Shown here in pieces: positions 38,801 through 50,335 of a stretch of 64,000 nt of DNA (the stretch's first letter is position 1; every line of letters starts with the position of its first letter). The translations under genes were made by a program, and so were the position numbers. The notes beneath the pieces were generated by a model that did no database searches, was not told where the DNA came from, and saw only the letters and a list, made by a program, of their open reading frames with translations. The stretch lies in assembly GCF_041296385.1 (NCBI RefSeq), contig NC_091023.1, positions 12,524,924 through 12,588,923 on the forward strand. The letters run 5' to 3'. Source of the stretch: Aphelocoma coerulescens. Taxonomy: Eukaryota; Chordata; Aves; Passeriformes; Corvidae.

Positions 38801-40936
38801 GAATCAGGAAATGCTAGAATTCTCATGTGGGTGCAGAGACTTATGTACTGCTGAGGAGCCAGAGAGTGATGTAAGGCACAAATAAATTTAGCAAATGCAA
38901 GAATGTTTATTACCTTCACATGCAAATGAAACATCATTTATTTAACCAGTTTTTGATGTCTGTAGTAGTGTGTATACTGTGTTTTATATGGTTCCTGTGT
39001 GGCCATAAATAAATTTTATTTAGAGCATTGGAGGGAGCTGTTATTAACAGAGTTACTCACAGCCAACATCAATTATCTCTGGTACTCTACAAATACTTAT
39101 TTATGGTTACAATAAAATATTCTTGGGGAAGTGCAGTTCTGTAAAGCTACCTAGAATACCTAGCATGGGGATTTCATCTTCTAGAATAAAGCCACTGTTG
39201 TACATGACAAAAATATGGAGAATCAGTGAGATGCTGAATAACCCCCAAAGTGTTCACTCTTATGAGTTAATGTGTGCTGTCGTTTGTCTTAGGGCATGGG
39301 CCTCTCCTCTCATGAATAAATCTCACAAGTAGAATACCTTTGTAAGGAGAAAAAGGTGTAATAATTTGGAATGTGGTACTATAGATTTTCTTTTAAAAAA
39401 TTGGATAGCTAAGGTTCTTCAGCAAACTGATTATAGATATTCCTTCTAATTAGTCTGTTTTTTCTCCACTTTTGTCAGAGAGGTAATTTAGGTTTCTGGA
39501 GCAGAGAGTGTATTTTTTAATTTTTTGAGATATGAATACCTAGCCTTTTACAGTTTCAAAGATCTAATGAGTTTCTTTTCTGCACTTTGAATATCCCTTT
39601 AATATAAGGTTGCACATATGAAATGTTCTTTTTTTCTCTTATGCCACTAGTAAGGAGCATTATAGATACCAAAACCCCTCAGTTTTACATCTTGTCTCTC
39701 CATATTGCATTGATCCAAAAAAAGGACATGCACACTGACAAGTGTGTGCCTGTCATAGAGTGGAACAGTCATTATGAGTTTTCCATTATATGACAACTCT
39801 ATGACTTCTTTTGTGACAAAATGATTGGAAAATGATAAGTGGCAGAATTTTCCTCCTCATCTGAAAGGAGGCTGATGTAGTCATTTGCACACAATGAGAG
39901 TTATCAGCCTGTATTAGACAAGAACATTTATGACCTATAGCTGGTAATTTGTAAATCACCAGAGTCCCTGAATTAGCAAAGACATGTGAAGCCATGCAGG
40001 TTAATAGTTAGGGTTTTCCCCTTTAAAAGTATAAAGGAATGTAGATATTGATATGATATCTAAGGAGCATGTGTTGTATTATTAATTTTATTGACTGTTA
40101 CAGAATTCCATTCTCGTTGGATTTTTATGAAGTGTCTTAATTTATGTCTTTACACTTTCTAGAAGTACTGTCAGGTTATATGTGGGACTATGCAATTAAT
40201 GGCAATGTCTTTCTAATGTGTTTATCCCAGATGCCTGAAGGTCTGATGAATGGTGGAATATCATCCAATTCATGTTTGTCAAATCACAATTTCACTGCCA
40301 GTGAAACTGGAATCCTGCAGAACTTGAAATATGTTTCTCTTCTGTACTATGCAATATGGGAAATTAAAGAGAGTCAGTATAGATGCACCCCACAAAAAGG
40401 CATATATATCATCAATTTTAAGTGTCAAATTTTAGTCTGATCATAAATGAAAAGCTATTAAAGAAGAATTTGAGATCATCCAGATAATCATGTGGAGCTT
40501 GCATGCTTCATCCCTTAGGAGTCAAGGAAATTACTTTATTATTGATTTTTTTCTTATTTTAAAATATATTAGCAGTAAGAGCAAAATATGATGTTTTCAT
40601 CACCCTCTCCTCTATTTTTAAAGTTTGATCTCCAAGCAGCAGAGCCTTTCCATGTTGCTGGAGTACAGATGTAGAGTATGAATAAAGTCTATATGGAAAT
40701 GAATGTACACTGCCATGTAAAACACAGCTGACTGGTCACAGTACGACCAAATTGCATTGAACTGTACTGTGTGATTTACAAAATTTTTCCTTCCTTTGTC
40801 AAATATTTCTTGTTATTGGTTGGCCACAGATTTATCAAGAATATTTATGGGTGAGTTGGAAGCTAAATTACCTGAAATACTGTGAGTGTGAAATAGTGTG
40901 AAAGACAGGAATGTTATTTAGCAGATATATTAATCA
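35866..40936. other. AT-rich non-coding stretch
   Basis: No gene is supported. The longest frames (119 codons at 36157-36516 minus, 136 codons at 37301-37711 minus) are composition-driven; the first is lysine-rich because it crosses T-rich tracts. The plus-strand frame at 40144-40440 (98 codons) has no recognisable domain. No tandem or interspersed repeat was recognised apart from homopolymer runs. Confidence 0.6.
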
Positions 40937-41115
40937 TAGGGCCACAGAATAAGCTGAGTTGGAAGGGACCTGTCAGGATCATCGAGTCCAAGTCCTGGCT
41001 CTGCACAGGACACCCCAAAAGTCACACCCTGTGCCTGAGAACGTTGTCCAGACACTTGAACTCTGTCAGGCTTGGGGCTGTGACCACTTCTCTGGGGAAC
41101 CTGTTCAGTGCTGGC
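40937..41115 (-). mobile_element. CR1 LINE 3'-end fragment
   Basis: The plus strand carries the complement of a CR1 3' end with many blocks in the family order: 'cacagaataagctgagttgg' near the left, then 'gaagggacct', 'ggatcatcgagtccaa', 'tcctggctctgcacagga', 'caccccaaaagtcacacc', 'tgtgcctgagaacgttgtcc', 'ctctgtcaggcttggggctg', 'tgaccacttctctgggga' and 'cctgttcagtgctggcc'. The match stops at about 41115. The element therefore points left, with its 3' terminus near 40937, and is 5'-truncated, the usual fate of CR1 copies. It contains no reverse-transcriptase coding sequence. It is clearly better preserved than the fragment near 26000 and so probably younger. Confidence 0.92.
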
Positions 41116-44100
41116 CATGTTTACCAATTATTAAGGGAAGGCTGCTGTTTCTCCACATCTCAAATGCTTCAAAATTCTGACATTACCGGAAACTAAAGCA
41201 AGCCCAGGAGTTAATTTTTGCATAACTGCAATACTATTTCAGCTGTAGCTTTTAAAGGGAATTTTGCTGTTAAACGAGCTACTTAAATAAACAGATGATA
41301 ATTTGCAAGGACCATTCACTGTATTGCAGTTAAAACCTCCCAAAGCAGAGCCAGTCTCTGCATTTGTTCTACTGTGTTCACCCCAAGAGAAAAAAGCCTT
41401 CCTTCTGATCACAGAGCTGCTAACACAGGTACAGGAATCTGCCCACAGCACAGCTTTCTGCTTGTTACCCTTTTAGTAAGAACACTCTTCAGTTGCTTTT
41501 AGCCATAATTTTGTTAAATTGACTGGGAAGATAAGAAATGTCTTCATTTGTAATAATTTTTGGACAATAAAAACTCATTTTCTTGAAGAACAAAATAAAC
41601 AAAAAGTTAAAAAATATGAGTAAATGCCACAAAAATAATTGGGAACTTAATCCTTCAGAGTTTTTAGTTTAGGTTTGTTGTTTGTGGGGTCTGGATTTTT
41701 GTGTGTTTGTTTTAATAAAGTTTCGTTTATGTTCTTTATTTTTATTTAGGATAGAATGTCAGCGCAGGGGTTTTTTTTTTCTGCATCAGGTATTGTTCCT
41801 GCAATACTCTGTTCATTCTGGTCAGAAGCTTTAAGGACAATTCTGTTCTTATGTTGCCATCATTACATGGAACACATTGACATGGCAATGTAAAAGCTCT
41901 TCTATTGGATGAAGCTGGAGATTTTAGCAAGTAAAAGGCTTGGATTTTAATTGGTTCATTTTTATGTATTATGCTATGTAAGACAGACACAAGGCAGGAC
42001 ATAATGAAAGTTCATGTAGATCCTCAGGGTATTTGAAATTTAACTGAGGTGCACAAGTATTTTTGTCCTTATGGCTTGCATATTTGCCTTTGATATCAGA
42101 TTTTAGTGGTAGCTCATTAAATCCTTCATATGAATAGAAACACCTACAATTACAGGTCCTCCCAGCAGAGAAGAAAGCACTAAAACACAGATGATGCTCG
42201 AACTTGTCTTGTGTTAAGCAAAATAGCAAATGAGGTACAGAAATACACTGTAAGAGGGATAAAGAGGGAAATTTTCCCTGTAGAGACCATGGCTGATGAA
42301 GGCTTTTTCTCCAGCCTGTGAGATAAGACAGTGGTTGTTAGTGGGTTTTGCCACCAATCTCTTGCTCCTTCCCATCCCCTGACACTTCATCCCTGTGGGG
42401 GTGTGGATCTGGAGTGTGTGTTAGGGAATGCAGTACCGGGGCACCCGAGGGCAATGCAGCTGCTCAGCCTCTAGAGGGGCTGCAAAATCTCTCTTCATAA
42501 TAGGAAGTAAGGTTTTCCTTTATGCCATGGGTGTTTGTCCATTGTCCAGTGGCACAATTCCAAGTCTTAGGCAGCTGCTGTAATTGTTGCCAGGGAGAAG
42601 TTTGGTTAGCTATCCACCAAAGGTGTAATTAGTCTTTTACCTGTTAGAGCTCATCTAGTTAGAAAAAAGGATTGAAACAATTCCCTGTCCTCTCACCATT
42701 TCAAATAACTCTGTGTGGAGTGCTGGCTGAAAAGGGAAAATCTGTCTTTTTGAATTTAAATGATCTATTACTCACTAATTCCCTGGAGTTAGTAACTGTT
42801 GAAAACATGTAGCATATTCTATATTCTTTACTTAATGGGAAATGAGATTTCTTGGACTAGAACATTCTAAAGGGAGAAGACAAACATTTTTACTTTAATT
42901 TTATGTTTATGTTCTGACCAAGTCAGAATGTTGCATACTAAGTGGTTTGAGTCCTTTAGTTATTTAAGCATTTCATAGTCTTGACTGCTTGTCTTGAAGC
43001 TGATAGAAGCTGAGGTTGTAATTTTTCTGTCAGAATGCATTTCCTTTCCAGAAGCCCTATAGTAGTGGTAAAAATTAGTGGTTTGCTGTGGGTGTTTCAA
43101 CAAATGTGCTCAATTTAAGATGCCAAATCAGAATGGATTCCATAATTCTTATAGCATATTAAATAAGTCAATTAACTAATATTTTTTTACTATTTATTCA
43201 AAGAATTCTCTGTGCTAAGAACTGAAGTTAGGGGAGGGGTTTTTTGTGGCTTTTTGTTTGGTTTTTATATAACCAGTGCAGAAAATCTGCCACCTTTACC
43301 AGAAGTTTGAAGGTCATTGTAACAATCACTGAATGAACTTTAATTGCAATAGGAATGGATGGAAATCTCTTACATCTGCTGAATTCTGGTAAAATACTTC
43401 AGTGTAAGTTATCATGTGGGTCATGATACTACATTTCACAGAGAAGGATTTGTGAAACAGCTTAAGAAAAGATTGACTGGACTCTTACTATACAGTATTA
43501 TTTATTGGTGATGATGTAAGCTGTACAGAGAGAAGGATGAAGCACAGGGGTGTTAGACATGCTTTGTTCTTTGAATCATCTCCATAGCACTGCGAGCTCC
43601 AATCCACTCACAGGCTGCTTCTCATTCTTAGAGCATATACAGGAACTGGCCATGTTCTGCCTATATATTCTGCACTAGTCATTGCTTAACACTTGACTTT
43701 TCATTCCCATTTCATACCAGGCAGACAGACTTTAAATACTGGTACATTTTTTAATTTATAGTTTGAATAATTGTTCATTTTGTTTTTATGTTTTTTACTT
43801 TAAGCAAACTTCAGCTGAGATTTTGGGTAGTCAGTACATCTAGAATTCATATGATGAGTGTGATGCAATTTAATCTCAGTAAATTCTCTTTTCTTGGATA
43901 GAACTTGCTATAATTGTACTGTAGTTCTGTATCAAATTGAGATTTAGGAATAGAAATTAAGTTTTGTGTTATAACAGGCTTAGTGAAAAGCCTGCAAAAT
44001 TTTTTCAACTGTAATGGCCTCAGGTCAGGTGACAATTAAATACCATTACAGTAATAACTAAAACACATTAGAAGATAACAGTTGCATGTGGGTTTTTTGT

Positions 44101-47100
44101 TGTTGTTGTTTTGTGTTTTTTTTTAATATAGATGAAGGATGCTTAGTTCAGAAATAATATTAGGACAAAAAACACCCTAAAATCAAAGATGAAAGAGCAC
44201 CTCCTATCTCCCTGATAGGGGTGGAACATTTCAGTCCTGCAGCTCAGAAAATTGCTCTTTCCTTTATACAAAAAGATTGAGGATCCAATACTGTTCTCTT
44301 ACCTCCATTCTACCCATTACAATTAAGGAAAGCAATTTGTGTCTATAAAAAGTCCCATTGAATCAAACAGCATTCATTTCAGTACATAATAGTCTCATAA
44401 AAATCAATAGGACTGTGGCTGTAACCTCTGTGTCCAAGGGGAATTGCGTGTGCTGGTGCCTTCCCTGTCTTGGAAGGTCTCTGAACATTTTTGCTCAAGC
44501 CTTTAATATAGAAGGAGCTTATTGAAAACCTTGTTTGCTACATACTGAAGTGCTTTGATTTTCCTTCCTTTCTGAAGTATTGTGAGACAGTGTGTACCAC
44601 TGTCCTTGGGGTGCCTATTAATATCTATTATAGTAGATATACTGGTTCATTTCTTTTTCATGTCAGTATAAAGATTTGCAGCCTACAAGAAAAATAATTA
44701 CTGTGCATTTTCTTTTTCACTTAGGAAATGTTTTTCACTTAAAAAAAAGAAACCCTCAGTAAGTGGCACATCTTGATGTAATTATTCAGAAATGTGGTTT
44801 AAATCTGACTCTTCCATTTTCTGTATCTTTTCCCAGTCTGATTAACATACACAATGAAAGTATTTATCTGTGAGGTTGAAAGAAAAAAGTGCCAGCTGTA
44901 TGTTACCGAATCTAATGAAAGACATCTTGCTGTCTATGGAGGTTGATTCGAATTTTCCATTCTGCCTTGTTATCCTAGAGAGAATCCTCTCTGACTGATT
45001 ATGACAACTGAAAATGTGGTAGCAGAAATTCTGAAGGGAAAAAACCCAAGTGACTAGAAATGAAAGTTTTTTTGCATATGAAAATTTATATTACTATATA
45101 ATTGCAGTGAACTATAAGCTTACTGGAGTAAACATAACAATAACTTGTTCTCACAAAATCCTGCACTGACTTACAATTTAAGGAATCATTCACAATGTAG
45201 GAACCAGTGATTATTGAGCTGACGCTGGCAATGTATTAATTAATGCAATGAAGCAGCAATAATGACACTTGAGGGCATCATGCAAATCTTATATTTGAGT
45301 TAGAGTCAAATTAGAAATTACTCAAGGGACTTCACATTATAAACTTAGTCCTTTTCAGACTTTTAGCAGAAACCTTTATTTCCTTTTTCTGTGGATAGTA
45401 AGTGCAGGTTTTTTTTAAAGTCACTCTCTGTCTAACTACACCTTTCACTATAGAATCATATCTTTGTTATAGAAATGTTATAAACCATTTTGTCAATTAC
45501 CTGAGAGTCAGCAATTGGTATTTTCATAAGAATAAAAGGAATCATTTTTTTAGAAGGCTTGATTTCAGTCTTATGAATAGGAATTGCCTGTGATGTCTCC
45601 CTCCCTCATAAACAGTTTAACTGCATCAGCCATTGTGGCGATCAAGATCCTTTCACTTCAAAGTGTTTAAACCATCTCATTAAATATACACTAAGAATAG
45701 AACTGATGAACAGCCAGTCTTTCATTTCTCTGATTTTTTTGCCTTCTGTTTTCCTTTCAAGTCTTGAAATCTTTGGCCATTGGGATAATTAGCTTGCTCT
45801 TGAGATGGTGTCTCTCCTTTGGCTGTCAGCTTGCACAGGCACCTAAAAATAATTTAGAAATTGGAAGCTGGTTTATGACTAAAAGCAAAAGTGTAGTCAA
45901 ATAAGCAAATTTGATGCCTATGACCTCTACCTTTTAGGAGTTTTCCTTCCATGTAATGCCAGGTGGATCATATCAGCGTTCATCATCTTTTTCCCCTTCC
46001 ACTTTTGAAAATGAGTTATTTTAATCATTAGCCAAAGTGAGAGATCTTTTATGGTCTTCAGAGAACATGAAGCAACTGGGAAGGAGAGAAGGAATAAAGG
46101 CAAACATAGTATGCTCAAGAGAGGAAGGAAGGAAAATTAGAATAGCAAATCCAGAAGTAGCCCTCTCTACTGGGTTTGCTGCATTATGGTGCAAGTGATG
46201 GCTGAAACTATTGAAAGTCCTATGGAAATTACATCAAGAAAGTAGAGTGACTGTTGTCTGTTCACAGCCCCCATGCATTAGAAAAACTTTCATTTTCCTC
46301 TTTTTTCTTGATACTTTTCACTTGCTAGAAATTTTAGAATTTTTGTAAGAGGCAAATACTGGTTGTGGGAAAGTTGGTCTTTCTCCCTTTTTTAAATTTT
46401 TTTTTTTATTTGCCACACATGAAGATTAAAAAGAAAAAAAGAGGTGAGGCAAGATATAGTTAAAGCACCAAAGTTAACATGCTTTGTTTTGGTGTCTGAG
46501 TAAGAGGCCAGGCTCTCTCAACTCTATAAACAGCCATATGATTGCAGTCTATAAAATCATTAGCAAAATGCAAAGCATGGAGGGGGGCACTGGCTGCTGC
46601 TGTTTTTTCCAGCTATAGTAACTGGAGGGCATTGAATGAAGCCAGGATGGGTGGGGATCAAAACAAGCAAGATGAGCAGGATTAAGGGGTAGCAGGCCTG
46701 TGATCTCCTTGACAAGAAACACTGTGGGTGCCAAAAGTTCAAGCTGGTCCTAGGGCAAATTCATTTGAAGTTTTTGCATGAAAGACTGTTTTATTAGTAA
46801 AATGAAATTGTGATCTCTCTTAAAAGAGAAACCCTAAGTGATTCTATTTTTTTCCAGTCACCATGAAAGAAAAAATTATTTAGTGTTTAAGTAATTCCCA
46901 CTCTGAGAATGCTCAGAAAGATGGCAGGGTATGAGTAACTTTGCAAACAGACTTTGTCTTTTGAAGCTTGATTCAATTTTGGAAGAAGGTCCACATATAC
47001 TGTTGACAAATGAGATTGTGAGAGTGTAAATGAATGCAGAATAATAACTACTAGGAACAATAATATGTGTAAGTTTTGGTAGTGTCCCATTCACACTGCA

Positions 47101-47638
47101 CAGACAATTCTTTCACTAGACTTTAAAAGAAACACCCTTCCATGTAAGCATCTCCTTTTCTGTAACCTATTTTTTTCTCCAAGCTGCCAGCATATTTCTT
47201 TCATGTAAGCATTAGATCAAACAAAATGTAGAAAGCAAGCAGTGATTAATGTCTTTCCACTGTGTTTTCAGTGTGGAAAAGCTCTCCATAGATAAGCCAT
47301 ATTTGCTCCTTAACTAGGACTAAAGTATTACATCTTACTACATGCTCCATTTGCCTATTGCAATTTTTAGCTTAATTTGGCATACAAAACTAACCTATCA
47401 CTCCAGCATCTTTAAACCTTCCAAAAATCCCTCATAAAGCAAGTAAATGTAGTTTTGCATACAATGTGAAATGAATATGAGCTATTTTCCTCTTAATTTG
47501 CTTTATTCTTTTTTTTAGTTGGTGAATGTTATGTGTTGGATGATTCAGGTTGGGTAGTTTCTCTTTATACAAAGATATGATTATCCTTTTAAAGTGAATG
47601 TGGTTTAAAGTGAAACATACTATCACATATTTTTACAG
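41116..47638. other. AT-rich non-coding stretch
   Basis: No gene is supported; open frames are under 90 codons and lack signatures. A GC-richer patch lies at about 42380-42480. A short TTG repeat sits at 44097-44110, followed by a T run. Near 44620-44645 an ATATCTA...TAGATAT inverted pair occurs, short enough to be chance. Confidence 0.6.
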
Positions 47639-47702
47639 ATGAAAAGCCATCAATGGATTTCTAAATTCTACAAATTTCTCATGTGTGTGGCTATTGGATC
47701 AG
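47639..47702 (+). other. Candidate small coding exon (signal-peptide-like), unproven
   Basis: A T-rich tract ending TTTTTACAG (AG at 47637-47638) is followed immediately by ATG, then 64 bp ending at a strong donor match, CAG|GTAAGT (GT at 47703-47704). Only the ATG frame is open across the segment. It encodes 21 residues plus one base (a phase-1 end), starting MKSHQW and continuing with a partly hydrophobic stretch FYKFLMCVAIGS. A basic start, a hydrophobic core and a phase-1 donor are typical of signal-peptide exons of secreted or Ig-type proteins. Against this, the hydrophobic core is short, an ATG exactly at the acceptor is unusual, no partner exon was found nearby and I do not recognise the peptide. 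It may well be chance. Confidence 0.2.
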
Positions 47703-48689
47703 GTAAGTGCTAAGTTAGCCATTAAAAATATAGGAAGAGGAATATGACAATTGTTAGATATGCATCACTACAAATCAAATGTTTTTCTAGCCTTCAAAAT
47801 ACCTAAAGTTTATAATTTAAGCCAATCTGTTCCATTGTAACTTTCCTTTATTTTTTTTTCTTGTATCTCCGTTTGATTTATTGGGGAAAAAAAGGAAGGA
47901 AGAAATAATCTTATGGGCTTGGTTTTACAGGAATAAAGATAATTTTTGGTGTTTCCACAGCTTTTATTATGCAATAACAAATATCCAAATATGTGTTTCT
48001 CATAAACTTCAATTCTCTGTTCTTCAGAGTTGTTTTGGTTAGTCCCTGACATCTAATTCCTTTTTACTTTGGCGTCCATATATACTGTGACCTAAAGTTA
48101 GACCACCTGCTGGCTGACACCCTGTTAGCCTGTTTTAGAAATAGAGTATTCCTGTCAACACTGCTCTCAGGTGTATATGTAAGACTCATATACATGCAGA
48201 CTTACAGTGTCTGCCTTCTTAGTTATATTTGCCCAAGCAAACCTCACTGGGGAACAATCTGAGCTGTAAGCACCAGTCTACAGCATGCATGAAGAAAGCC
48301 TTTTTTATAATAGCTATAACTATATATAGTTGGTGAATGCTGGCAGGGGTACTAAACAATTTCATCAGGTATTTTAAAAATGAAATGTAACTTAGTAAAG
48401 CTTTGCTTTGAGCCCACTGTGGAGTAAGTCTGTTGGATTTCCTTCAAAAAACAATTTGTACATTCCCTAATTACCATTTACTACCCTTTCTTTTCACAAC
48501 AGAATATAGCTTGTGTGACAACTGACTCAAAACTGCTGAAACTTTCTGCTTAGATCACACATTTAAAGTGAAAAATGTTAACCAAAACCACAGTCAGATA
48601 AAGCAGTCTTGCCTTAATAATATATTACAGTTGTCAAAAGGCATCCTTGTTAGAACACAGAGTATTGGAAAGAAACTTTATCTGATAAA
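47703..48689. other. AT-rich non-coding stretch
   Basis: No gene or named repeat is supported. A 14-bp AT-rich palindrome (AACTATATATAGTT) lies at 48318-48331; at this length and composition it is likely chance. The left edge of the LINE relic that follows cannot be fixed exactly, so part of the right end here may belong to it. Confidence 0.55.
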
Positions 48690-49270
48690 GGACACTAATG
48701 GAAATATGTCAATGGCTAAAGGGTAAAACAATTTTTAAAAGCATTTTAGAATGTAATTGGGATCAAAAGAAACCTTTATTGGATTCTTTGCTTGATCCAG
48801 ATGGTGAAATCCTGAATAGTGATGCAAAAGAGGCAAGAAATGTCAACAACAGTTTGTGTCCTATATTTGGAATGAAGCAAGAACATGCATACAGGAGGCA
48901 GATTTTGAGAGAATTGAATATACACCAATGAGAACAAAAAAAAAAAAAGGAGGTAGCACTTACTGAAACTAAGATTTTTTTTAAAATCCCCGGATTCAGA
49001 AAATTTGTCAGAGACCTAAAAGACATGATTAACAGTGTAATTTTTTCACTGATGTCAAAAAAAATGGGGAAATTTGCTTTTTGAACAACAGGAAACCCTA
49101 AGCTGGTTAGCTACAGGTCACACAGAGGCACAATAAATGCAATCGTCAAATAGAGACTGTAAAATGGGAGACTTCCATCAACATGGCTTCAGGACAAGCA
49201 TTTTTTGGTAAACAAATCTGTTATCCATTTCACAGAAATACAGGTTTGATGGACACAAACAGCTGTGTTG
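48690..49270 (+). pseudogene. Highly eroded LINE reverse-transcriptase relic (CR1-like)
   Basis: The open frame 48698-48931 contains DPDGEILNSDAKEARNVNN followed by SLCPIF. This parallels the conserved linker before the CR1 reverse-transcriptase core, whose general form is a DG-x-L pair, a D...EKAEVLN block and FFASVF. About 100 residues later, in another frame, H-Q-H-G-F-R at 49176-49193 is followed after a stop by TNLLSI, matching the QHGF...LTNL block of the same family. Between them a GNPKLVSYR segment resembles the GNYRPVSL block. The region has stops, frame changes and a run of 13 A at 48936-48948, so it is not functional. The distance between blocks is shorter than usual, implying deletions. 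CR1 or a related L2/L3-type LINE are both possible. Confidence 0.5.
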
Positions 49271-49334
49271 AGCAGTAAATTGTGTTTTAACATCATTTAA
49301 AATCACATAACTTACTAAAGCGAACCCTACAGGT

Positions 49335-50335
49335 TAATTGCATTCTGTAGACTTCACAGGGGTACTTAATATCTTCTTTACCTCAGACTTCAACAGAAAG
49401 CCAGTTATCCTCAGGGCAACCAGCCCCCTGAGATGGGAGACAGGGATGAGCATCAGAATAGACCCCCTGCAATCCAGGACAGACCTGCTGAGCCACCTAG
49501 ACCCTCCCAAATCTCTGGTAGTGAATAGACCCCACCCAAGGGCAGTGAAGGAGTTGCCAAAAGAGCTTGTCCAACTGCTCTCCATCATTTATCATCAGTC
49601 CTGGTCAACCTGGAAGGTCCTAGATAGCTGCAGAGTGACCAGTGTGATGCCTCTCTGCAGGAAGGGTCAGAAGGAGCACGCAGGGAACGACAGGCCTGTC
49701 AGCCTGATCTCAGTGCTGGGGAAGTTCAGGGAGAAGATCATCCTTCGTGCCAGGCCATGGCACATACAGGATAACCAGGGGGTCAGCCATGGGCATAGAA
49801 AAGGCAGGTCCTGCTTGACCAGCCTCATTTCCTTCTATGGCAGGGTGACTGCTTTGTGGATGAGGAGATGGCTGTGGATGTGTCTGTCTGGACTGTAGTA
49901 AAGCCTGTGTCACTGTTTCCCAGAGCATCTCCTGGCAACCCGGCTGCTCATGGCTTGCACAGGCTCTCTCTGCTGGATAAAACCGGCAGGATGTCTGGGC
50001 CCAGAGTGTGGTGGGGAATGGAATTACATCCAGCTGGCACCTGGGCACTGGTGGGGCTCCGCCGAGCTCAGTACTGGGGCCAGCCCTGTTTGATCAAGGG
50101 GATCAAACAAGGGGATCAAGTGCAGTCTCAGTGAATTTGCAGGCAACAGCAAGTTGGCTGGGAATGTGGATCTGCTGGAGGGCAGGAAGGTTCTGCAGAG
50201 GGATCTGGACAGGCTGGATTGATGGGCTGAGGCCAAGGGTATGAGGTGCAACAAGGTGAAGTGCCAGGTCCTGCACTTGGGTAGCAAAAACCCCCTGCAG
50301 TGCTACCATGTGGAGTTATTCAAAATGGTGGGATG
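49335..50335 (+). pseudogene. CR1 LINE reverse-transcriptase relic, frameshifted and catalytically dead
   Basis: The frame opened at 49338 (186 codons) follows CR1 ORF2: VLNIFFTSDFN (residues 9-19), DLLSHLDPPKS (49-59), PLCRKG (105-110), RPVSLISVLGK (119-129) and GRSCLTSLISFY (156-167). The reading then shifts frame: LDCSKACVTVS at about 49888-49920 matches the family LDFSKAFDTVS block, and GAPPSSVLGPALF at about 50053-50091 matches GVPQGSVLGPVLF. A second shift returns to the first frame with EFAGNSKL (50133-50156), where the usual FADD catalytic pair reads [22 protein letters not shown], a TGA stop at 50220-50222, then WAEAKGMRCNKVKCQVLHLG follow. Similarity ends near 50335, so the C-terminal third and the CR1 3' tail are missing. 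The enzyme would have copied CR1 RNA at a nicked genomic target; this copy cannot. Confidence 0.92.

Noticed and set aside
48318..48331. 14-bp palindrome AACTATATATAGTT
   Set aside because: It consists almost entirely of alternating A and T in an AT-rich region and is likely by chance.
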